From positions 2,728,001-2,792,000 of the forward strand of contig NZ_AP028947.1 in NCBI RefSeq assembly GCF_036323495.1: 64,000 nt of DNA, written 5' to 3'. This document shows, piece after piece, positions 9,376-22,901 of the stretch. How positions within the stretch are numbered: the stretch's first letter is position 1; each line of letters starts with the position of its first letter. The translations under genes were made by a program, and so were the position numbers. The notes under the pieces are model-generated. The model did no database searches. It saw only the letters and a program-made list of their open reading frames with translations, and was not told the DNA's origin. The stretch is from Limnobacter thiooxidans. Lineage in GTDB: Bacteria; Pseudomonadota; Gammaproteobacteria; Burkholderiales; Burkholderiaceae_B.

Positions 9376-10967
9376 ATACCCAAACCCAGCTTCAAGGCTA
9401 TGGCGCGTTTCGTGTACACGACATGAACCTGGCCATGCCCATGGAACACCTGCGCGAAGTGCTGCCGGTCTGTGAATTTCAGGCCATGCCCGGGGTGCAA
9501 CCCTGGATTCGGGGTGGTCTGGTTGTTCGCGGTGTGACCATTCCGGTGATCGACCTGCTCGCATTGAGTGGACGTGAATGCCAACAGGGTGCGCAAGACT
9601 GCGTGGTACTGATTGAATTCGAGGGAAGGCTGACAGGCTTGCTGGCCAGCGCAGTGGGTGGGCTTTTTTTCAGCAACCCGCTGGACATGACCCCCCTGCT
9701 TTCGGGCGACGCCGTGGGGAAGCTGATCCAGGGCAGTTTGCGCCCGGCACCCGACACCGCCCCACTGCTTGTGATGTCATGTCGCGCACTGTTTGAACTG
9801 CCTGGCCTGTCGGCGGTTAAAGATCCGGAACCGCACAGGCAAGCCTTGTTCATGACGGATCCCGCGACCGCCACGCAGGCCAACGCATTGGCCACTTTGG
9901 ACACATTGTCCTTGTTGCTCATGAAAAGTGGCGGCCTGTTGTATGCCATCAACCCCAGCGACATTGAAACAACCATTGCACGACCGCAATTGCTACCCGC
10001 CGAGATGGCCCAAGGGTTCTACAAAGGCAACGTGCCCTATCGAGGCAGGTTGATCCCGGCCGTGGAACTGAGCGAGTACCTGGACATGGGCCGAAGCGCA
10101 GTTGGCACGACAAACAAGCAAGCCATTGTTATTTGTTACAAGGAAGGGGCGATGGCCCTGCTGATCGATCAAATCCTAGACATTGTGCGCATACCCGCCA
10201 GCGCACAAATTGGCCTGCCGCGTGTGCAGGCTGTCAGGCCAGGCAATGTCTGCAAGGTTGTACCGGCCAGCCAGGTTTATGACAGCGAGACTGATGCCTC
10301 GCACTACTTTGTGCTGGAAGCATCGGGCTTTCTGAACGACACAGGATTGAAAGACCTTGCCCGGGTTATCCACCTGGCCGAGCTGGACAAGAGCCCGACC
10401 GTGCAAACCGGAAACGCACTTGATCCGGCAGCACCGCGTGATGAACGGGTGATTCTGTTCGAAATGGATCAACCTTATGCGGTGCACATTGAGCAAGTCT
10501 CGGAGGTTCTGCCTTACCGGGGCGTGGTTCAGGCTTTCGCTGCGGGGCAGGCGCTCAAGGGGTTCATCACACACCGCGGGCAGGCGATACCCGTCACGGA
10601 CCTGGCCCAACACATGGGGCTTGCACGGCAATCACTGAATGAAACCAGCAATGTGCTGGTGGTAGACCATGGAGGTCAAAAAACCGGTTTTGCCGTGGGC
10701 GAATTGAAAGCCATTGAACACGCTTTGTGGTCACCGAAGATACCCGTATTGGGCACCCAGCGAACCGAACGGACGGTTGCGCGGGAAAACCAGCAACTCG
10801 TCGAAGTCATGTTACAGGGACAAAAAAACCTCGTCGAATTGATTGACTTCAACTTGCAAGCCAACCGTACCTTGCAGCAAGGGGAAAGACACCCGCTTGA
10901 ACCCACCCAAATGCTGGATACACCCAAGATTGACCATTCCGGGGGTATGACAAAATACACGGCTTAA
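9372..10967 (+). CDS. Triple CheW-domain coupling protein
   Basis: A 531-residue protein of three tandem CheW-like domains: about 10-160 ([30 protein letters not shown]), about 178-320 ([31 protein letters not shown]) and about 365-510 ([36 protein letters not shown]). CheW domains link receptors to the kinase CheA; most CheW proteins have one domain. Start codon overlaps the receptor stop (ATGA), so receptor and coupler are made together. No CheA, CheR or CheB is near, so the kinase must be encoded elsewhere. Confidence 0.87.
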   Translation: MNTQTQLQGYGAFRVHDMNLAMPMEHLREVLPVCEFQAMPGVQPWIRGGLVVRGVTIPVIDLLALSGRECQQGAQDCVVLIEFEGRLTGLLASAVGGLFFSNPLDMTPLLSGDAVGKLIQGSLRPAPDTAPLLVMSCRALFELPGLSAVKDPEPHRQALFMTDPATATQANALATLDTLSLLLMKSGGLLYAINPSDIETTIARPQLLPAEMAQGFYKGNVPYRGRLIPAVELSEYLDMGRSAVGTTNKQAIVICYKEGAMALLIDQILDIVRIPASAQIGLPRVQAVRPGNVCKVVPASQVYDSETDASHYFVLEASGFLNDTGLKDLARVIHLAELDKSPTVQTGNALDPAAPRDERVILFEMDQPYAVHIEQVSEVLPYRGVVQAFAAGQALKGFITHRGQAIPVTDLAQHMGLARQSLNETSNVLVVDHGGQKTGFAVGELKAIEHALWSPKIPVLGTQRTERTVARENQQLVEVMLQGQKNLVELIDFNLQANRTLQQGERHPLEPTQMLDTPKIDHSGGMTKYTA

Positions 10968-11015
10968 AGAATATGGCAGTGAATCCTGAAACACTTCAGC
11001 AAGGACACACTGCAC

Positions 11016-13459
11016 ATGCAAACTCCCGAAGCACTTCTCAACCCAACACACAAATCAGCCCTGTTTGACGCACTGCTCAGCGGCCAGGCCTGCATTGAAT
11101 TTGATCTCAACGGGCGGGTCAAGTTTGCGAATGCAAATTTCCTGAATGCCTTTGGTTATGCCTTCGAAGACATTGTGGGCAAGCACCACAGCATGTTCTG
11201 CCAACCGGGTATTGTGAACCTGCCTGAATACAAGCAATTCTGGGAAAGCCTGCAAAGCGGCGAAGGTTGTAGTGGTGAATTTCTGAGGCTGAACTCCAAG
11301 AGTGAGCCTGTTTACATTTCGGCCAGCTACAGCCCTGTGCACAATGAACAGGGTGAGGTGATTTCTGTCGTCAAAATCGCGATGAACATCACTGAAGCGA
11401 AACAGAAAGCACTGGAAGCCGAGTGCAAGCTCAATGCCATTGAAAACACACAGGCTGTCATCGAATTTGACCTGAAAGGCAATGTGCTGGCCGCCAACAC
11501 CAATTTCCTGAATGCCATGGGTTATTCATTGACCGAAATCGTTGGCAAGCACCACAGCCTGTTTTGTGAAGCGGGATATGCAAACAGCGACGACTACCAG
11601 TTGTTCTGGCGTGAACTGGGCAGTGGCAAATTCAAGTCCGGCGAATTCATGCGGGTGAACAGGCAAGGCAAGGCCGTCTGGCTGTATGCCAGTTACACGC
11701 CCATCAAGGGGGTGGATGGTAACCCGGTCAAGGTGGTGAAATTTTGCAACGACATTTCCGACACCAAGCTGAAAAACGGAGAAACACAGGCCAAGCTGGA
11801 GGCCATGTCCAAGAGCAATTGCATTCTGGAACTGAACAGTGACCGGCAAATCATCGCCTCGAACAGCCTGATGCAAAACACACTGGGTTACAAGGAAAGC
11901 GAGTTGCAGGGCAAACAGGACACCTTCCTTCTATTCGACGGCGACCGAACCGCTGACCAGTATCTGCAAGACTGGAACAGCCTGCGGGACGGCCGCTCAG
12001 TGAGTGGTGAAATGCGCCTGAAGGGTGCTGACAACCGCGAAGTGTGGGTGGCCGGCACACGCAGTCCGATCTTCGGAATCAGCGGGGAATTGATCAAGGT
12101 GGTGTACCTGCAGCAAGACATCACTGCCACCAAAAACCTGCAAATGGATGCGCAAGGAAAACTGGGGGCAATCGACCGCGCGCAGGCAGTCATTGAGTTT
12201 GACATGGCAGGCAAGGTGCTGACCGCCAATACCAACTTCCTGAAGTTGATGGGCTATTCACGCGAAGAAATTCTGGGGCGGCACCACCGCCTTTTTGTGG
12301 ATGCGGAGCACAGCGCATCCAGCGAATACCAGGCATTTTGGGAAACATTGGGCCGGGGTGAATTCGTTCAGGGTGAATTCAAACGCGTGGCGCAGAATGG
12401 CAAGGAAGTCTGGATTCAGGCCACCTACAACCCCATCTACGACCCGCGCGGGCAGCTGGTGAAAGTGGTGAAATTTGCCAGCGACATCACGGAAATCAAG
12501 ATGCGGAACCAGGAGTTCGAAGCCAAGGTGGCTGCGATCAACCTGGGGCAGGCCGTCATCGAGTTTGATCTGGAAGGCCGTGTGATTACTGCCAACCGGA
12601 ATTTTCTTAATGCCATGGGCTATACCTTGCGGGAAATCCAGGCCCAGCACCACAGCATTTTCTGCACGCTGGATTACACCCAGAGCGAAGAATACCGCGA
12701 CTTCTGGCTCAAGCTCAATGAAGGCGAATTCATCAGTGGCCGCTTTCACCGGGTTGGAAAATTCAACCGCGACGTGTGGATTCAAGCCACCTACAACCCG
12801 ATACTTGACCTGAATGGCAAGGTGCTGAAAATCGTGAAGTACGCCTACGATGTCACCAAGGAAGTCCAGCTGGAACAAAGCATCAACCAGAAAACCGAGT
12901 TGATGCGAAGAAGCCTTTGCCAGATCATGGACCGCATTGACCTCATCTCCAAAGACTCCGGCACGGTGGCCAAATCGGCCCTTCAAAGCCTGGAATGGGC
13001 CAAGGAAGGGCGTAGCGAATTAAAGCGGGTGTCTGCATCCATTGGTGCAACCCAGACCCACACCAGCAAAGTGGCTGACATTGTTCGCACAGTGACCGAC
13101 ATTGCCAACCAGACCAACCTGCTGGCGTTCAACGCAGCAATTGAAGCAGCTCGCGCGGGGCAACATGGCGTGGGCTTTTCCGTGGTGGCTTCCGAGGTAC
13201 GCAAATTGGCTGAAAGCAGCGGCACTGCCGCCAAGGAAATCGCCGCCCTGATCGAGGAATCCCGGTTGCAGGTCAATGACAGCGCCACCAGCAGCGACGA
13301 TGCAGGCGGCAAGTTTGAACACATCGTGGACACGCTGAACAACACCCAGGAACTGATGAATGAAGTGATGAGCCGCGTGCAAACCCAACGCGATTGCACT
13401 GAAGAGTTGGCCACATTGATCGAAGAACTGGCCATCGTGACCCAGAAGAGGCGCGTAGC

Positions 13460-13463
<4 letters not shown>
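11016..13463 (+). CDS. Soluble chemoreceptor with five PAS domains, second copy
   Basis: An 815-residue paralogue of the receptor at 6922, with the same order of five PAS units and a signalling hairpin ([20 protein letters not shown]). Similarity is highest in PAS 4, PAS 5 and the hairpin tip, and lower in PAS 1-3; the third PAS again lacks the HH motif. So the copies arose by duplication and the sensory front has since diverged, probably to sense different signals with a shared output. The gene lies 48 bases after the first coupler gene and overlaps the second coupler gene by ATGA. Confidence 0.9.
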
Positions 13464-16251
<2,788 letters not shown>

Positions 16252-16362
16252 TTAAATCATTTCAAGCACATGGGCCTGAAAACCACGTTTTGAGCGGGAA
16301 TTCCAGAAATTTGAACACTTGTTTGGCACAATGGGGCCAGTCATCAAAAAAGAAGTACCCAA

Positions 16363-16887
16363 ATGCAATCACCCGCAACACCTGAATTCATTCGTGCCGA
16401 GAAGCGAGAAGGCGACACCGAGCTTGACGCACACGTCTTTCGACAAGCCCTTGGGCAGTTCGCAACCGGCATCACCATCATCACCACCAAGAATGCAGAC
16501 GGCAAGTATGTGGGCGTTACGGCCAATTCATTCAACTCGGTTTCACTGCACCCACCGCTTGTGTTGTGGAGCCTGTCCAAAAAGGCCAGCAGCCACGATG
16601 CGTTTTCAGTGGCCACCCACTATGGCGTGAGCGTGCTGTCGGCCGACCAGGAAGCTTTGTCGCACCATTTTTCAACCTTCAAAGGCGACCGCTTTGAAGG
16701 GCTTGAGGTGATTGAAGGTTTGGGTGGTGTCCCCTTGATTCCGAATGCGCTGGCGCATTTTGAGTGCAAGGTGCGTAACCGCCACGATGAAGGCGATCAT
16801 TTCATCATGGTGGGCGAGGTGTTGCGGTGCGATTTCCGGGAAGGCGAGGCGCTGGTTTACCGCTCACGCAAGTATTTCCGGAATTGA
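16363..16887 (+). CDS. Flavin reductase-like domain protein
   Basis: A 174-residue FMN-binding split-barrel protein of the HpaC/flavin:NADH reductase class. Typical parts are FRQALGQFATGITIITT, GVTANSFNSVSLHPPLVLWSL and the final HFIMVGEVLRCDFREGEALVYRSRKYF. Such enzymes supply reduced flavin to two-component monooxygenases. The window contains three flavin-dependent desulfurising enzymes within the next 27 kb (25.1, 27.5 and 42.2 kb), so a supporting role is possible, though no co-transcription links them. It is followed by the structured repeat element. Confidence 0.85.
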   Translation: MQSPATPEFIRAEKREGDTELDAHVFRQALGQFATGITIITTKNADGKYVGVTANSFNSVSLHPPLVLWSLSKKASSHDAFSVATHYGVSVLSADQEALSHHFSTFKGDRFEGLEVIEGLGGVPLIPNALAHFECKVRNRHDEGDHFIMVGEVLRCDFREGEALVYRSRKYFRN

Positions 16888-16909
16888 GCCTGGCCGGCGG
16901 GAATCGCCG

Positions 16910-17480
16910 CTGGTTTCTTGAGCCTGATCAGCGCGAGTCGAATCACTGTGCTGGCTTCCTGAGCCTGATCGGCGCGAATCGAATTAGCGTGCTGGCTTCC
17001 TGAGCCTGATCAGCGCGAATTCCAATCTTTCGCCTGAAAACCTGTTGACCCCTTTTTGAAATTCACACTGACTCACCAGTTTTGGCAAAACTGATGGCCA
17101 AAACTGGTGTCGGCCTGCGGCCGAACGTGGCGTGTGAATTCAACCGGGCAGGTTTTCTTGAATGGCGAAACGATTGGAACATCACTGCCGATCGGCTGAA
17201 AGCCAGCAATGATTCGTGACGCGCTGAAGGCTGGAACCAGAGGTAACTTGCAGCGGTTGTGCTGGAATCATCGACGGCGGTTTCACGCTGACTCAGCAGT
17301 GCGCTTGCCTCTTTCACACTTCAGGAAAACCGCCCCGGCTGAACAAGGCTGCAATGTTCGCGCTGTGCGCGACACCCCAGCCCAACCGTCTTTTTTGTTG
17401 GGCTGGTGGTGAATGCAAAGCCTTCGTTCAAAACGGGACTAGCGGTTTTCAGTGTGGAAGCCGGCAAGCCACGATGAGGA
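16910..17480 (+). repeat. Dispersed structured non-coding element, copy 1
   Basis: This stretch between convergent genes shares long near-identical blocks with 57942-58440. It holds a 13-bp perfect hairpin (17074-17086 with 17097-17109) inside a 9-bp outer stem (17060-17068 with 17132-17140), a CGGCC-TGC-GGCCG hairpin (17111-17123), and a compound structure at 17326-17449: an outer stem (AAAACCGC with GCGGTTTT, TGAAC with GTTCA, AAGGC with GCCTT) around two hairpins at 17358-17372 and 17373-17411. Against copy 2 the hairpin stems show paired substitutions that keep base pairing. No convincing gene lies in it; short frames are not preserved between copies. Confidence 0.8.
16912..17034 (+). repeat. 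Three tandem 41-bp units at the edge of the repeat element
   Basis: Three direct repeats begin at 16912, 16953 and 16994, each starting GG(T/C)TTC(T/C)TGAGCCTGATC and containing GCGCGA. The third unit leads into the main element. Copy 2 has only one such unit (57944 onward), so unit number varies between copies. Confidence 0.85.
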
Positions 17481-17534
17481 AGCAGTGATACCCGCCAGTT
17501 GAAGAAGCACTGACTCGCCGCGCAGAATCGCGTT

Positions 17535-18464
17535 TCAAGCCACCGAATCGTTTAATGCTGCGAGCAACCTCACTTCAGTCAAATCAGCATTACACAATTC
17601 AATGAACTTGTAAGCAAACGATCGAAGGTAATGGCCCTTGCGTATTGCAATGCTGGTGGTGTTCAAAGGCAAATCCGAGTCGACATTCAGCACAGCCAAA
17701 CCGGTGTCTTTCACCGGGTTGTACGCCATGCTGGCAATAATGCCAACACCCAAGCCAAGCTCGACATAGGTCTTGATCACATCGGCGTCCAGCGCAGAAA
17801 TGGCCACATCCAGTGTCAAACCCAATTTTCTGAATGTTTCATCAATCTTGATTCGCCCGGTGAAACCCTCCTGATAAGTCACAATCGGGTATTCAGCAAT
17901 ATCATGAAGGGTGGGCTCGGCCAAGCGCAAAAGTGGATGCCCTTGCTGCACTACTACTTGGTGCTTCCATTGGTAGTGGGGGAAGGACACAAGCTCATCC
18001 ACGTTGCCCAACACTTCAGTGGCAATGCCAATATCGGCCTGACCATCCAGCAACATCTGGGTGATTTCCTTGGGGCTACCCTGGTGCATGCGCAGATGTA
18101 CTTTTGGAAAAAGCTGCTTGAACGCGCTTACCACGGAAGGCAGGGAATACCGGGCTTGCGTGTGGGTGGTGACCACAGTCAACTGCCCTACATCGCGGCT
18201 GCTGTACTGTTCCGCCAGGTTCTTGATGTTCTTTGCATCCAGCAGCATGCGCTCCACCAGCACCAGCAATTCCTTGCCGGGGTCGGTCAAACCCATCAAG
18301 CGCTTGCCCTTTCGAATGAACAGTTCAACACCCAACTCTTCTTCAAGGTCACGAATGTGCTTGGACACACCGGGTTGCGAGGTGTACAGGCTGTTGGCCA
18401 CTTCTGTAAGGTTATAACCTTGGCGAACAGTTTCCCGAATAATTCTCAGTTGCTGGAAATTCAT
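17535..18464 (-). CDS. cysB: CysB-type LysR family transcriptional regulator
   Basis: A 309-residue LysR regulator of the CysB/Cbl group. The helix-turn-helix lies at about 1-60 ([43 protein letters not shown]); the effector domain shows [11 protein letters not shown] and [19 protein letters not shown], both typical of CysB. CysB binds O- or N-acetylserine and activates sulfur-starvation genes. The gene overlaps the cysA stop by ATGA, so it is the last gene of the sulfate operon, an arrangement common in betaproteobacteria. It is the natural candidate for the factor reading the TCGTTC-N20 promoter motif found upstream of five sulfur operons here (inference). Confidence 0.93.
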   Translation of the reverse strand: MNFQQLRIIRETVRQGYNLTEVANSLYTSQPGVSKHIRDLEEELGVELFIRKGKRLMGLTDPGKELLVLVERMLLDAKNIKNLAEQYSSRDVGQLTVVTTHTQARYSLPSVVSAFKQLFPKVHLRMHQGSPKEITQMLLDGQADIGIATEVLGNVDELVSFPHYQWKHQVVVQQGHPLLRLAEPTLHDIAEYPIVTYQEGFTGRIKIDETFRKLGLTLDVAISALDADVIKTYVELGLGVGIIASMAYNPVKDTGLAVLNVDSDLPLNTTSIAIRKGHYLRSFAYKFIELCNADLTEVRLLAALNDSVA

Positions 18465-19555
18465 GCCGTAGCCGCCGCTTCAAATACCTTCAATGCCTTT
18501 GCAGAAAGGCGCACGGTTTGCCCCTCCTGCAGATTCAAACGCAAGGCCTGCTCCGCACTGATTTCCACATCAAAATGTTGCGCTGGTTGCAGGTCGATGG
18601 AATCCAGCTCGACCCTTGTATTCAAACCAAAGCGAAGTACGCGCACAACTTTGGCGGGCAAGCCCACTAAAGAATCGGTCTCTGTGTGGATGTCGATTTC
18701 ATGTGGACGTGCAAAAGCCAGTACGTCAGCCCCCTGAACAACATCACCAGACCTGTTCAGCACCGTACCGGAATGCGCCAGGTTGGAATTGCCCACCTGA
18801 ATTTCATCACCAAGATTTCTGGCCTTGAACAGGTTCACCGAACCCAGAAAACCATAAACAAACGGTGTGGCCGGGTGTTGATACACTTCCTCGGGTGTGC
18901 CGATCTGTTCAACATTCCCCTGGTTCATCAAGACCACGCGGTCGGCCACTTCCAGTGCCTCTTCCTGATCGTGGGTAACGAAGATGGACGTAATGTGCAG
19001 TTCATCGTGCAAGCGGCGCAACCAACGGCGCAGTTCCTTGCGGACCTTGGCATCCAATGCACCAAAGGGTTCATCAAGCAGCAAAACCTTGGGCTCTACG
19101 GCCAATGCGCGTGCCAATGCAATTCGCTGGCGCTGACCACCACTGAGCTGCGAAGGAAAACGGTCCGCCAGCCAGTCCAATTGCACAAGCTTCAACAGGC
19201 TGTGTACCTTTTCAGCGATCTCGGCCTTGCTGGGGCGTTCGGAACGCGGCTTCATGCGCATGCCAAAAGCCACGTTGTCAAACACGGTCATGTGCTTGAA
19301 CAGCGCGTAATGCTGAAATACAAAGCCCACGTTGCGATCACGCACGTGAGTGCCGGATGTATCTTCGCCATCCAGAATCACTGCCCCGCTGTCGGCCTGT
19401 TCCAGCCCGGCAATAATCCTCAGCAAGGTGGTTTTTCCGCAACCGGATGGGCCTAGCAAGGCAACCAGTTCACCACTGTTGAAGTCTAGGCTGACGTTGT
19501 TCAATGCGGTGAAATCGCCAAACTGTTTCTGAATGTTTTTGACTTGAATGCTCAT
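18461..19555 (-). CDS. cysA: Sulfate/thiosulfate ABC transporter ATP-binding protein
   Basis: A 364-residue ABC ATPase that powers sulfate and thiosulfate import. Walker A is GPSGCGKTT (about 34-42), the signature [15 protein letters not shown], Walker [13 protein letters not shown], and a C-terminal TOBE-like regulatory part from about 240. The family-specific stretch [30 protein letters not shown] region is present (here [17 protein letters not shown]). It follows cysW by 32 bases and overlaps the LysR gene. The binding proteins that serve it are likely those at 54312 and 56797. Confidence 0.95.
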   Translation of the reverse strand: MSIQVKNIQKQFGDFTALNNVSLDFNSGELVALLGPSGCGKTTLLRIIAGLEQADSGAVILDGEDTSGTHVRDRNVGFVFQHYALFKHMTVFDNVAFGMRMKPRSERPSKAEIAEKVHSLLKLVQLDWLADRFPSQLSGGQRQRIALARALAVEPKVLLLDEPFGALDAKVRKELRRWLRRLHDELHITSIFVTHDQEEALEVADRVVLMNQGNVEQIGTPEEVYQHPATPFVYGFLGSVNLFKARNLGDEIQVGNSNLAHSGTVLNRSGDVVQGADVLAFARPHEIDIHTETDSLVGLPAKVVRVLRFGLNTRVELDSIDLQPAQHFDVEISAEQALRLNLQEGQTVRLSAKALKVFEAAATA

Positions 19556-19587
19556 GATAATTCCTTGAATTTCGCTTGCCGAAGTGT

Positions 19588-20469
19588 TTAGTGAACGCCC
19601 TGCTTTGCTGCCTGATACTCCACCCAGGTTTTGATGCCCAAGGTGATCAATGCGAGAAAGGCCAGGATAGACGCCACAGCAAAAGCGGCGGAGAACTGGT
19701 ACTCGTTGTATAAAATTTCCACGTGCAGTGGCAAGGTATTGGTCTCACCACGGATGTGGCCCGAAACCACCGAAACAGCGCCAAACTCACCCATGGCCCG
19801 GGCGTTACAGAGAATTACGCCGTAGAGCAAACCCCATTTGATGTTGGGCAAGGTGACATGCCAGAAGGTTTGCCACCCACGCGCACCCAGCACCACGGCG
19901 GCTTCCTCTTCCTCTTTGCCCTGTGCTTCCATCAGTGGAATCAGCTCACGGGCAATGAATGGAAAGGTCACAAACACCGTGGCCAACACGATCCCGGGAA
20001 CCGCGAAAATAATGCGGATTTCGTATTCCTGCAGCAAAGGTGCAAACCAGCCCTGCGCGCCAAAAAGCAGCACGTAAACCAAACCGGCAATCACTGGGCT
20101 GACTGAAAAAGGCAGGTCAATCAGGGTGATCAGAAAATGCTTGCCCCGAAACTCGAACTTGGCAATGGCCCAGGCGGCGGTCACACCAAATACCAGGTTC
20201 AACGGGACAGCTATTGCTGCGGCCAGCAAGGTCAATTTCAATGCATAAACGGCATCAGGTTCTTTAAGGGCTTCAAAGTAAACGCCAAGACCCTGACGGA
20301 ATGCCTCAACAAACACGGCAAACAGTGGCATCAACAGAAAGAATGCGAAGAACGTAACACCTGTGGCGATCAAGCTCCATTTAACCCAAGTGGCTTCACG
20401 CGTGGCCGATGAGCTTTGCAGCTTCTCTGCACGCGAAGTGTGAATGTGCAATGCAACTGAGCCTGACAT
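19588..20469 (-). CDS. cysW: Sulfate/thiosulfate ABC transporter permease CysW
   Basis: A 293-residue inner membrane permease with six predicted membrane segments and the EAA loop around [23 protein letters not shown]. The C-terminal part, [35 protein letters not shown], is diagnostic of CysW. The start codon overlaps the cysU stop (TAATG). Works as a heterodimer with CysU. Confidence 0.95.
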   Translation of the reverse strand: MSGSVALHIHTSRAEKLQSSSATREATWVKWSLIATGVTFFAFFLLMPLFAVFVEAFRQGLGVYFEALKEPDAVYALKLTLLAAAIAVPLNLVFGVTAAWAIAKFEFRGKHFLITLIDLPFSVSPVIAGLVYVLLFGAQGWFAPLLQEYEIRIIFAVPGIVLATVFVTFPFIARELIPLMEAQGKEEEEAAVVLGARGWQTFWHVTLPNIKWGLLYGVILCNARAMGEFGAVSVVSGHIRGETNTLPLHVEILYNEYQFSAAFAVASILAFLALITLGIKTWVEYQAAKQGVH

Positions 20470-21308
20470 TATTGACTTCTCCCTGTGCGTTTGGCGGTCC
20501 AGGCCTGCAAGCCGTTAATGGCCAATAGCAAAACAAATGAAATGATCAGCATGACCGAGGCAATGGCCGTGGCGCCAGCGTAGTCGTACTGTTCCAGCTT
20601 GGTAATGATCATCAAGGGTGTGATTTCCGAAACATACGGAATGTTGCCCGCGATGAAGATAACGGAACCATACTCGCCGACGGCACGGGCAAATGCCAGC
20701 GCAAAGCCTGTCAGCAAGGCCGGAAACACGATGGGCAAAACAACATGGAAAAAGGTTTGCCACCTGTTTGCCCCTAGGCTGCCGGCCGCTTCTTCCAGCT
20801 CGGACTCCATGTCTTCCAGCACGGGCTGCACTGTGCGAACCACGAAAGGCAGGCCAATGAACACCAGGGCGACCAGAATTCCGGGCGGTGCAAAAGCCAC
20901 CTTGAAGCCGAGGGGTTCGAGATATTGACCGATCCAACCGTTGCCCGCGTAAAGGGCAGTCAACGCAATGCCTGCCACAGCAGTGGGCAAGGCAAATGGC
21001 AAATCAACCAGCGCATCCACTATTTTGCGGCCAGGGAAAGTGTATCGAACCAGAATCCAGGCCAGCAAAAGCCCGAATACCGCGTTGATAACGGCTGCAA
21101 GCAAGGAAATCCCGAAGGACACCCGGTAGGTTGCCACCACGCGGGAATCGGTCACTGTGGCCCAGAATTCAGCCAGGCTGAGCTCAAATGTCTTGATGAA
21201 GACAGCCGACAGAGGGATCAGGATGATCAGGCAGAGATAGGTAATGGAATAACCCAGGGTTAAATGAAACCCCGGTAACACCCGTTTGGTAGAAGAGGAC
21301 GACGCCAC
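20469..21308 (-). CDS. cysU: Sulfate/thiosulfate ABC transporter permease CysU (CysT)
   Basis: A 279-residue permease beginning [21 protein letters not shown], which lines up with the usual CysU N-terminus. I prefer the GTG at 21308, with AGGG six bases upstream; a TTG at 21323 gives five extra residues and has no ribosome site. The EAA loop is [23 protein letters not shown] and the C-terminal region [16 protein letters not shown]. First gene of cysU-cysW-cysA-cysB; unusually no sulfate-binding protein gene precedes it. A TCGTTC-N20-TAGACT promoter lies just upstream. Confidence 0.93.
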   Translation of the reverse strand: MASSSSTKRVLPGFHLTLGYSITYLCLIILIPLSAVFIKTFELSLAEFWATVTDSRVVATYRVSFGISLLAAVINAVFGLLLAWILVRYTFPGRKIVDALVDLPFALPTAVAGIALTALYAGNGWIGQYLEPLGFKVAFAPPGILVALVFIGLPFVVRTVQPVLEDMESELEEAAGSLGANRWQTFFHVVLPIVFPALLTGFALAFARAVGEYGSVIFIAGNIPYVSEITPLMIITKLEQYDYAGATAIASVMLIISFVLLLAINGLQAWTAKRTGRSQ

Positions 21309-21346
21309 GATAGACCCTAGCAATATCGAAATGATTCAGAGCAAGC

Positions 21347-21378
21347 AGTCTATTGGAATGGCCTTATATACCGAACGA
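21347..21378 (-). promoter_or_regulatory. Sulfur-regulon promoter of cysU operon
   Basis: On the minus strand TCGTTC (21378-21373) is followed after exactly 20 bases by TAGACT (21352-21347), giving a start near 21340. It shares sequence and spacing with four other sulfur operon promoters in this window and has an AT-rich stretch upstream, as at CysB-bound promoters. Confidence 0.68.
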
Positions 21379-21486
21379 TTAAAAAATTGGATAGATATAA
21401 GAAAAACTTATGAAGACCTGCCCAACAAGGCAAGCCTTCGGTTTAAAAAAACTGGATACGCGCGTCCGTACTCTTTCTCGGAGGGA

Positions 21487-22038
21487 TCAGGTGGTCAGCG
21501 CCAAATCCAGCCTGACCAGTTGCTCAAAACCGGCATCGACTGCGGCATCCAGGCGTCTCTGGATTTCAGTGTCAATGTGGTAACCCCCATTTGGGGAGCG
21601 GGGCAATTGGGAGTCCACCGCATAGATGTTTCCAATCACCGACTGCACACCCAGAGAAGCAAGCACCGGCCGTAACGCATAATCGAGGGCCAAAAGATGA
21701 GCCGCACTTCCACCCGAAGCGATTGAGACAACGACCTTTCCAGTCAGCCCATCCTGGGGCAACAGGTCCAGAAAAGCTTTCAATATCCCACTGTAGGCCA
21801 CCTTGTAAATCGGTGTTGCAACAACCAGAAGACGAGCGGCTGACACTTTTGCGATCGCCGCCTGTATTTCGGCCGAGTTGAAATTGGCGTGTAGCAGGTC
21901 CTCTGCAGGCAAAGATTTGACATCAATCTGCTCAACCGAAACACCCCTGCCTTCAAAAAGCTGACGGGCATGTGCAGCCAGCGCGGCCGACCTTGAGTTG
22001 GCTGACGGGCTCCCTGTAATTACTACGACTTCTGTCAT
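21487..22038 (-). CDS. ssuE: NADPH-dependent FMN reductase SsuE
   Basis: A 183-residue flavodoxin-like reductase: VVVITGSPSANSRSAALAAH for phosphate binding, VVATPIYKVAYSGILKAFLDLLP and VVSIASGGSAAHLLALDYALRPVL, all typical of SsuE. It supplies reduced FMN to the alkanesulfonate monooxygenase. I take the ATG at 22038, since AGGA lies seven bases upstream; an ATG at 22044 is too close to it. It is the last gene of the mop-ssuACBE operon, while the monooxygenase SsuD is encoded in a different, divergent operon at 27545. Confidence 0.9.
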   Translation of the reverse strand: MTEVVVITGSPSANSRSAALAAHARQLFEGRGVSVEQIDVKSLPAEDLLHANFNSAEIQAAIAKVSAARLLVVATPIYKVAYSGILKAFLDLLPQDGLTGKVVVSIASGGSAAHLLALDYALRPVLASLGVQSVIGNIYAVDSQLPRSPNGGYHIDTEIQRRLDAAVDAGFEQLVRLDLALTT

Positions 22039-22066
22039 TTTCATATCCTGTTCTATTGGTCAATAT

Positions 22067-22888
22067 TCACGAGGCAATTGAGAAGCGGTTTACCTTGACC
22101 CGCTTTATCAGTTGCCGTGCGGTTTCCTGTGCCTCCACGGAGACGCCCTGAAACTTACCCATGCCCTCATTGAGCAAGGTGAGGACAGTGCTTTTAAGTT
22201 CTGCCAGACGCACATCCCTGCGATCACGCTGATGAGGAATGTCCATGCTGACCGAATGCGAAATGGCACCGGGCTTGCTGGTCATGACCAAAACCCGGTT
22301 GCTGAGATACACCGCCTCATCAATGTCATGCGTAACCAGCAGCACAGTGGTGCGGTGTCGGGCTGCGACATTCAACAAAAGATCCTGAAGGCGCATTTTT
22401 GTAAATGCATCGACGGCACTGAATGGTTCATCCAGCAAAAGCAGCTGGGGCTGATTAAACAAGCCGCGGGCAATTGAGGCACGCTGAGCCATGCCTCCTG
22501 ACAACTGTTTTGGATAGGCGTTGGCAAAGTCACTTAAACCCACTTCCTCAAGAAGCTCTGCAACCCGGGGATGTGCAGCGCCCTTGGGGCCAGCCTCAAA
22601 CCCCACATTCTCGGCCACGGTCAACCAGGGCAACAAACGGGGCTCTTGAAAAATGAACCCCACATGCCCTGAATGGACCCGCGCTGGCTCCCCAGCTACG
22701 GTCACGGCACCATCAAAGTCCCGGTCCAGGCCCGCAACAATTCTAAGCAGCGTACTTTTTCCGCATCCACTCGCGCCCACCAGGCTCACAACCTCGCCAG
22801 CGCTCAATTCAAAGTGGATGTTGTCCAGCACGTGTACGCCGTCAAAACCCTTGGTTTTGACCGAGAGATCCAAGATCAAATTCGACAT
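22067..22888 (-). CDS. ssuB: Aliphatic sulfonate ABC transporter ATP-binding protein
   Basis: A 273-residue ABC ATPase of the SsuB/TauB group: Walker A GASGCGKST, Q-loop FIFQEPRLLPWLTVAENVGF, signature LSGGMAQRASIARGL, Walker B LLLLDEPFSAVD and the switch histidine in LLVTHDIDEAV. The EPRLLPW stretch is typical for sulfonate, nitrate and taurine importers. It sits 13 bases after ssuC on the minus strand. Paralogue at 29509. Confidence 0.92.
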   Translation of the reverse strand: MSNLILDLSVKTKGFDGVHVLDNIHFELSAGEVVSLVGASGCGKSTLLRIVAGLDRDFDGAVTVAGEPARVHSGHVGFIFQEPRLLPWLTVAENVGFEAGPKGAAHPRVAELLEEVGLSDFANAYPKQLSGGMAQRASIARGLFNQPQLLLLDEPFSAVDAFTKMRLQDLLLNVAARHRTTVLLVTHDIDEAVYLSNRVLVMTSKPGAISHSVSMDIPHQRDRRDVRLAELKSTVLTLLNEGMGKFQGVSVEAQETARQLIKRVKVNRFSIAS

Positions 22889-22901
22889 GACAATTCATCC
22901 T

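Noticed and set aside
16336..16351. TTGGCACAATGGGGCC upstream of the flavin reductase as a sigma-54 promoter
   Set aside because: The GC at the -12 position is missing (CC instead), unlike the three accepted sites.
16912..17034. Tandem 41-bp units considered as a CRISPR array
   Set aside because: The units follow each other with no unique spacers, and no cas genes are in the window.
17326..17449. Compound inverted repeat considered as an integron attC site
   Set aside because: The conserved outer boxes of attC (GTTRRRY and its partner) are absent and no integrase gene or cassette array is present.
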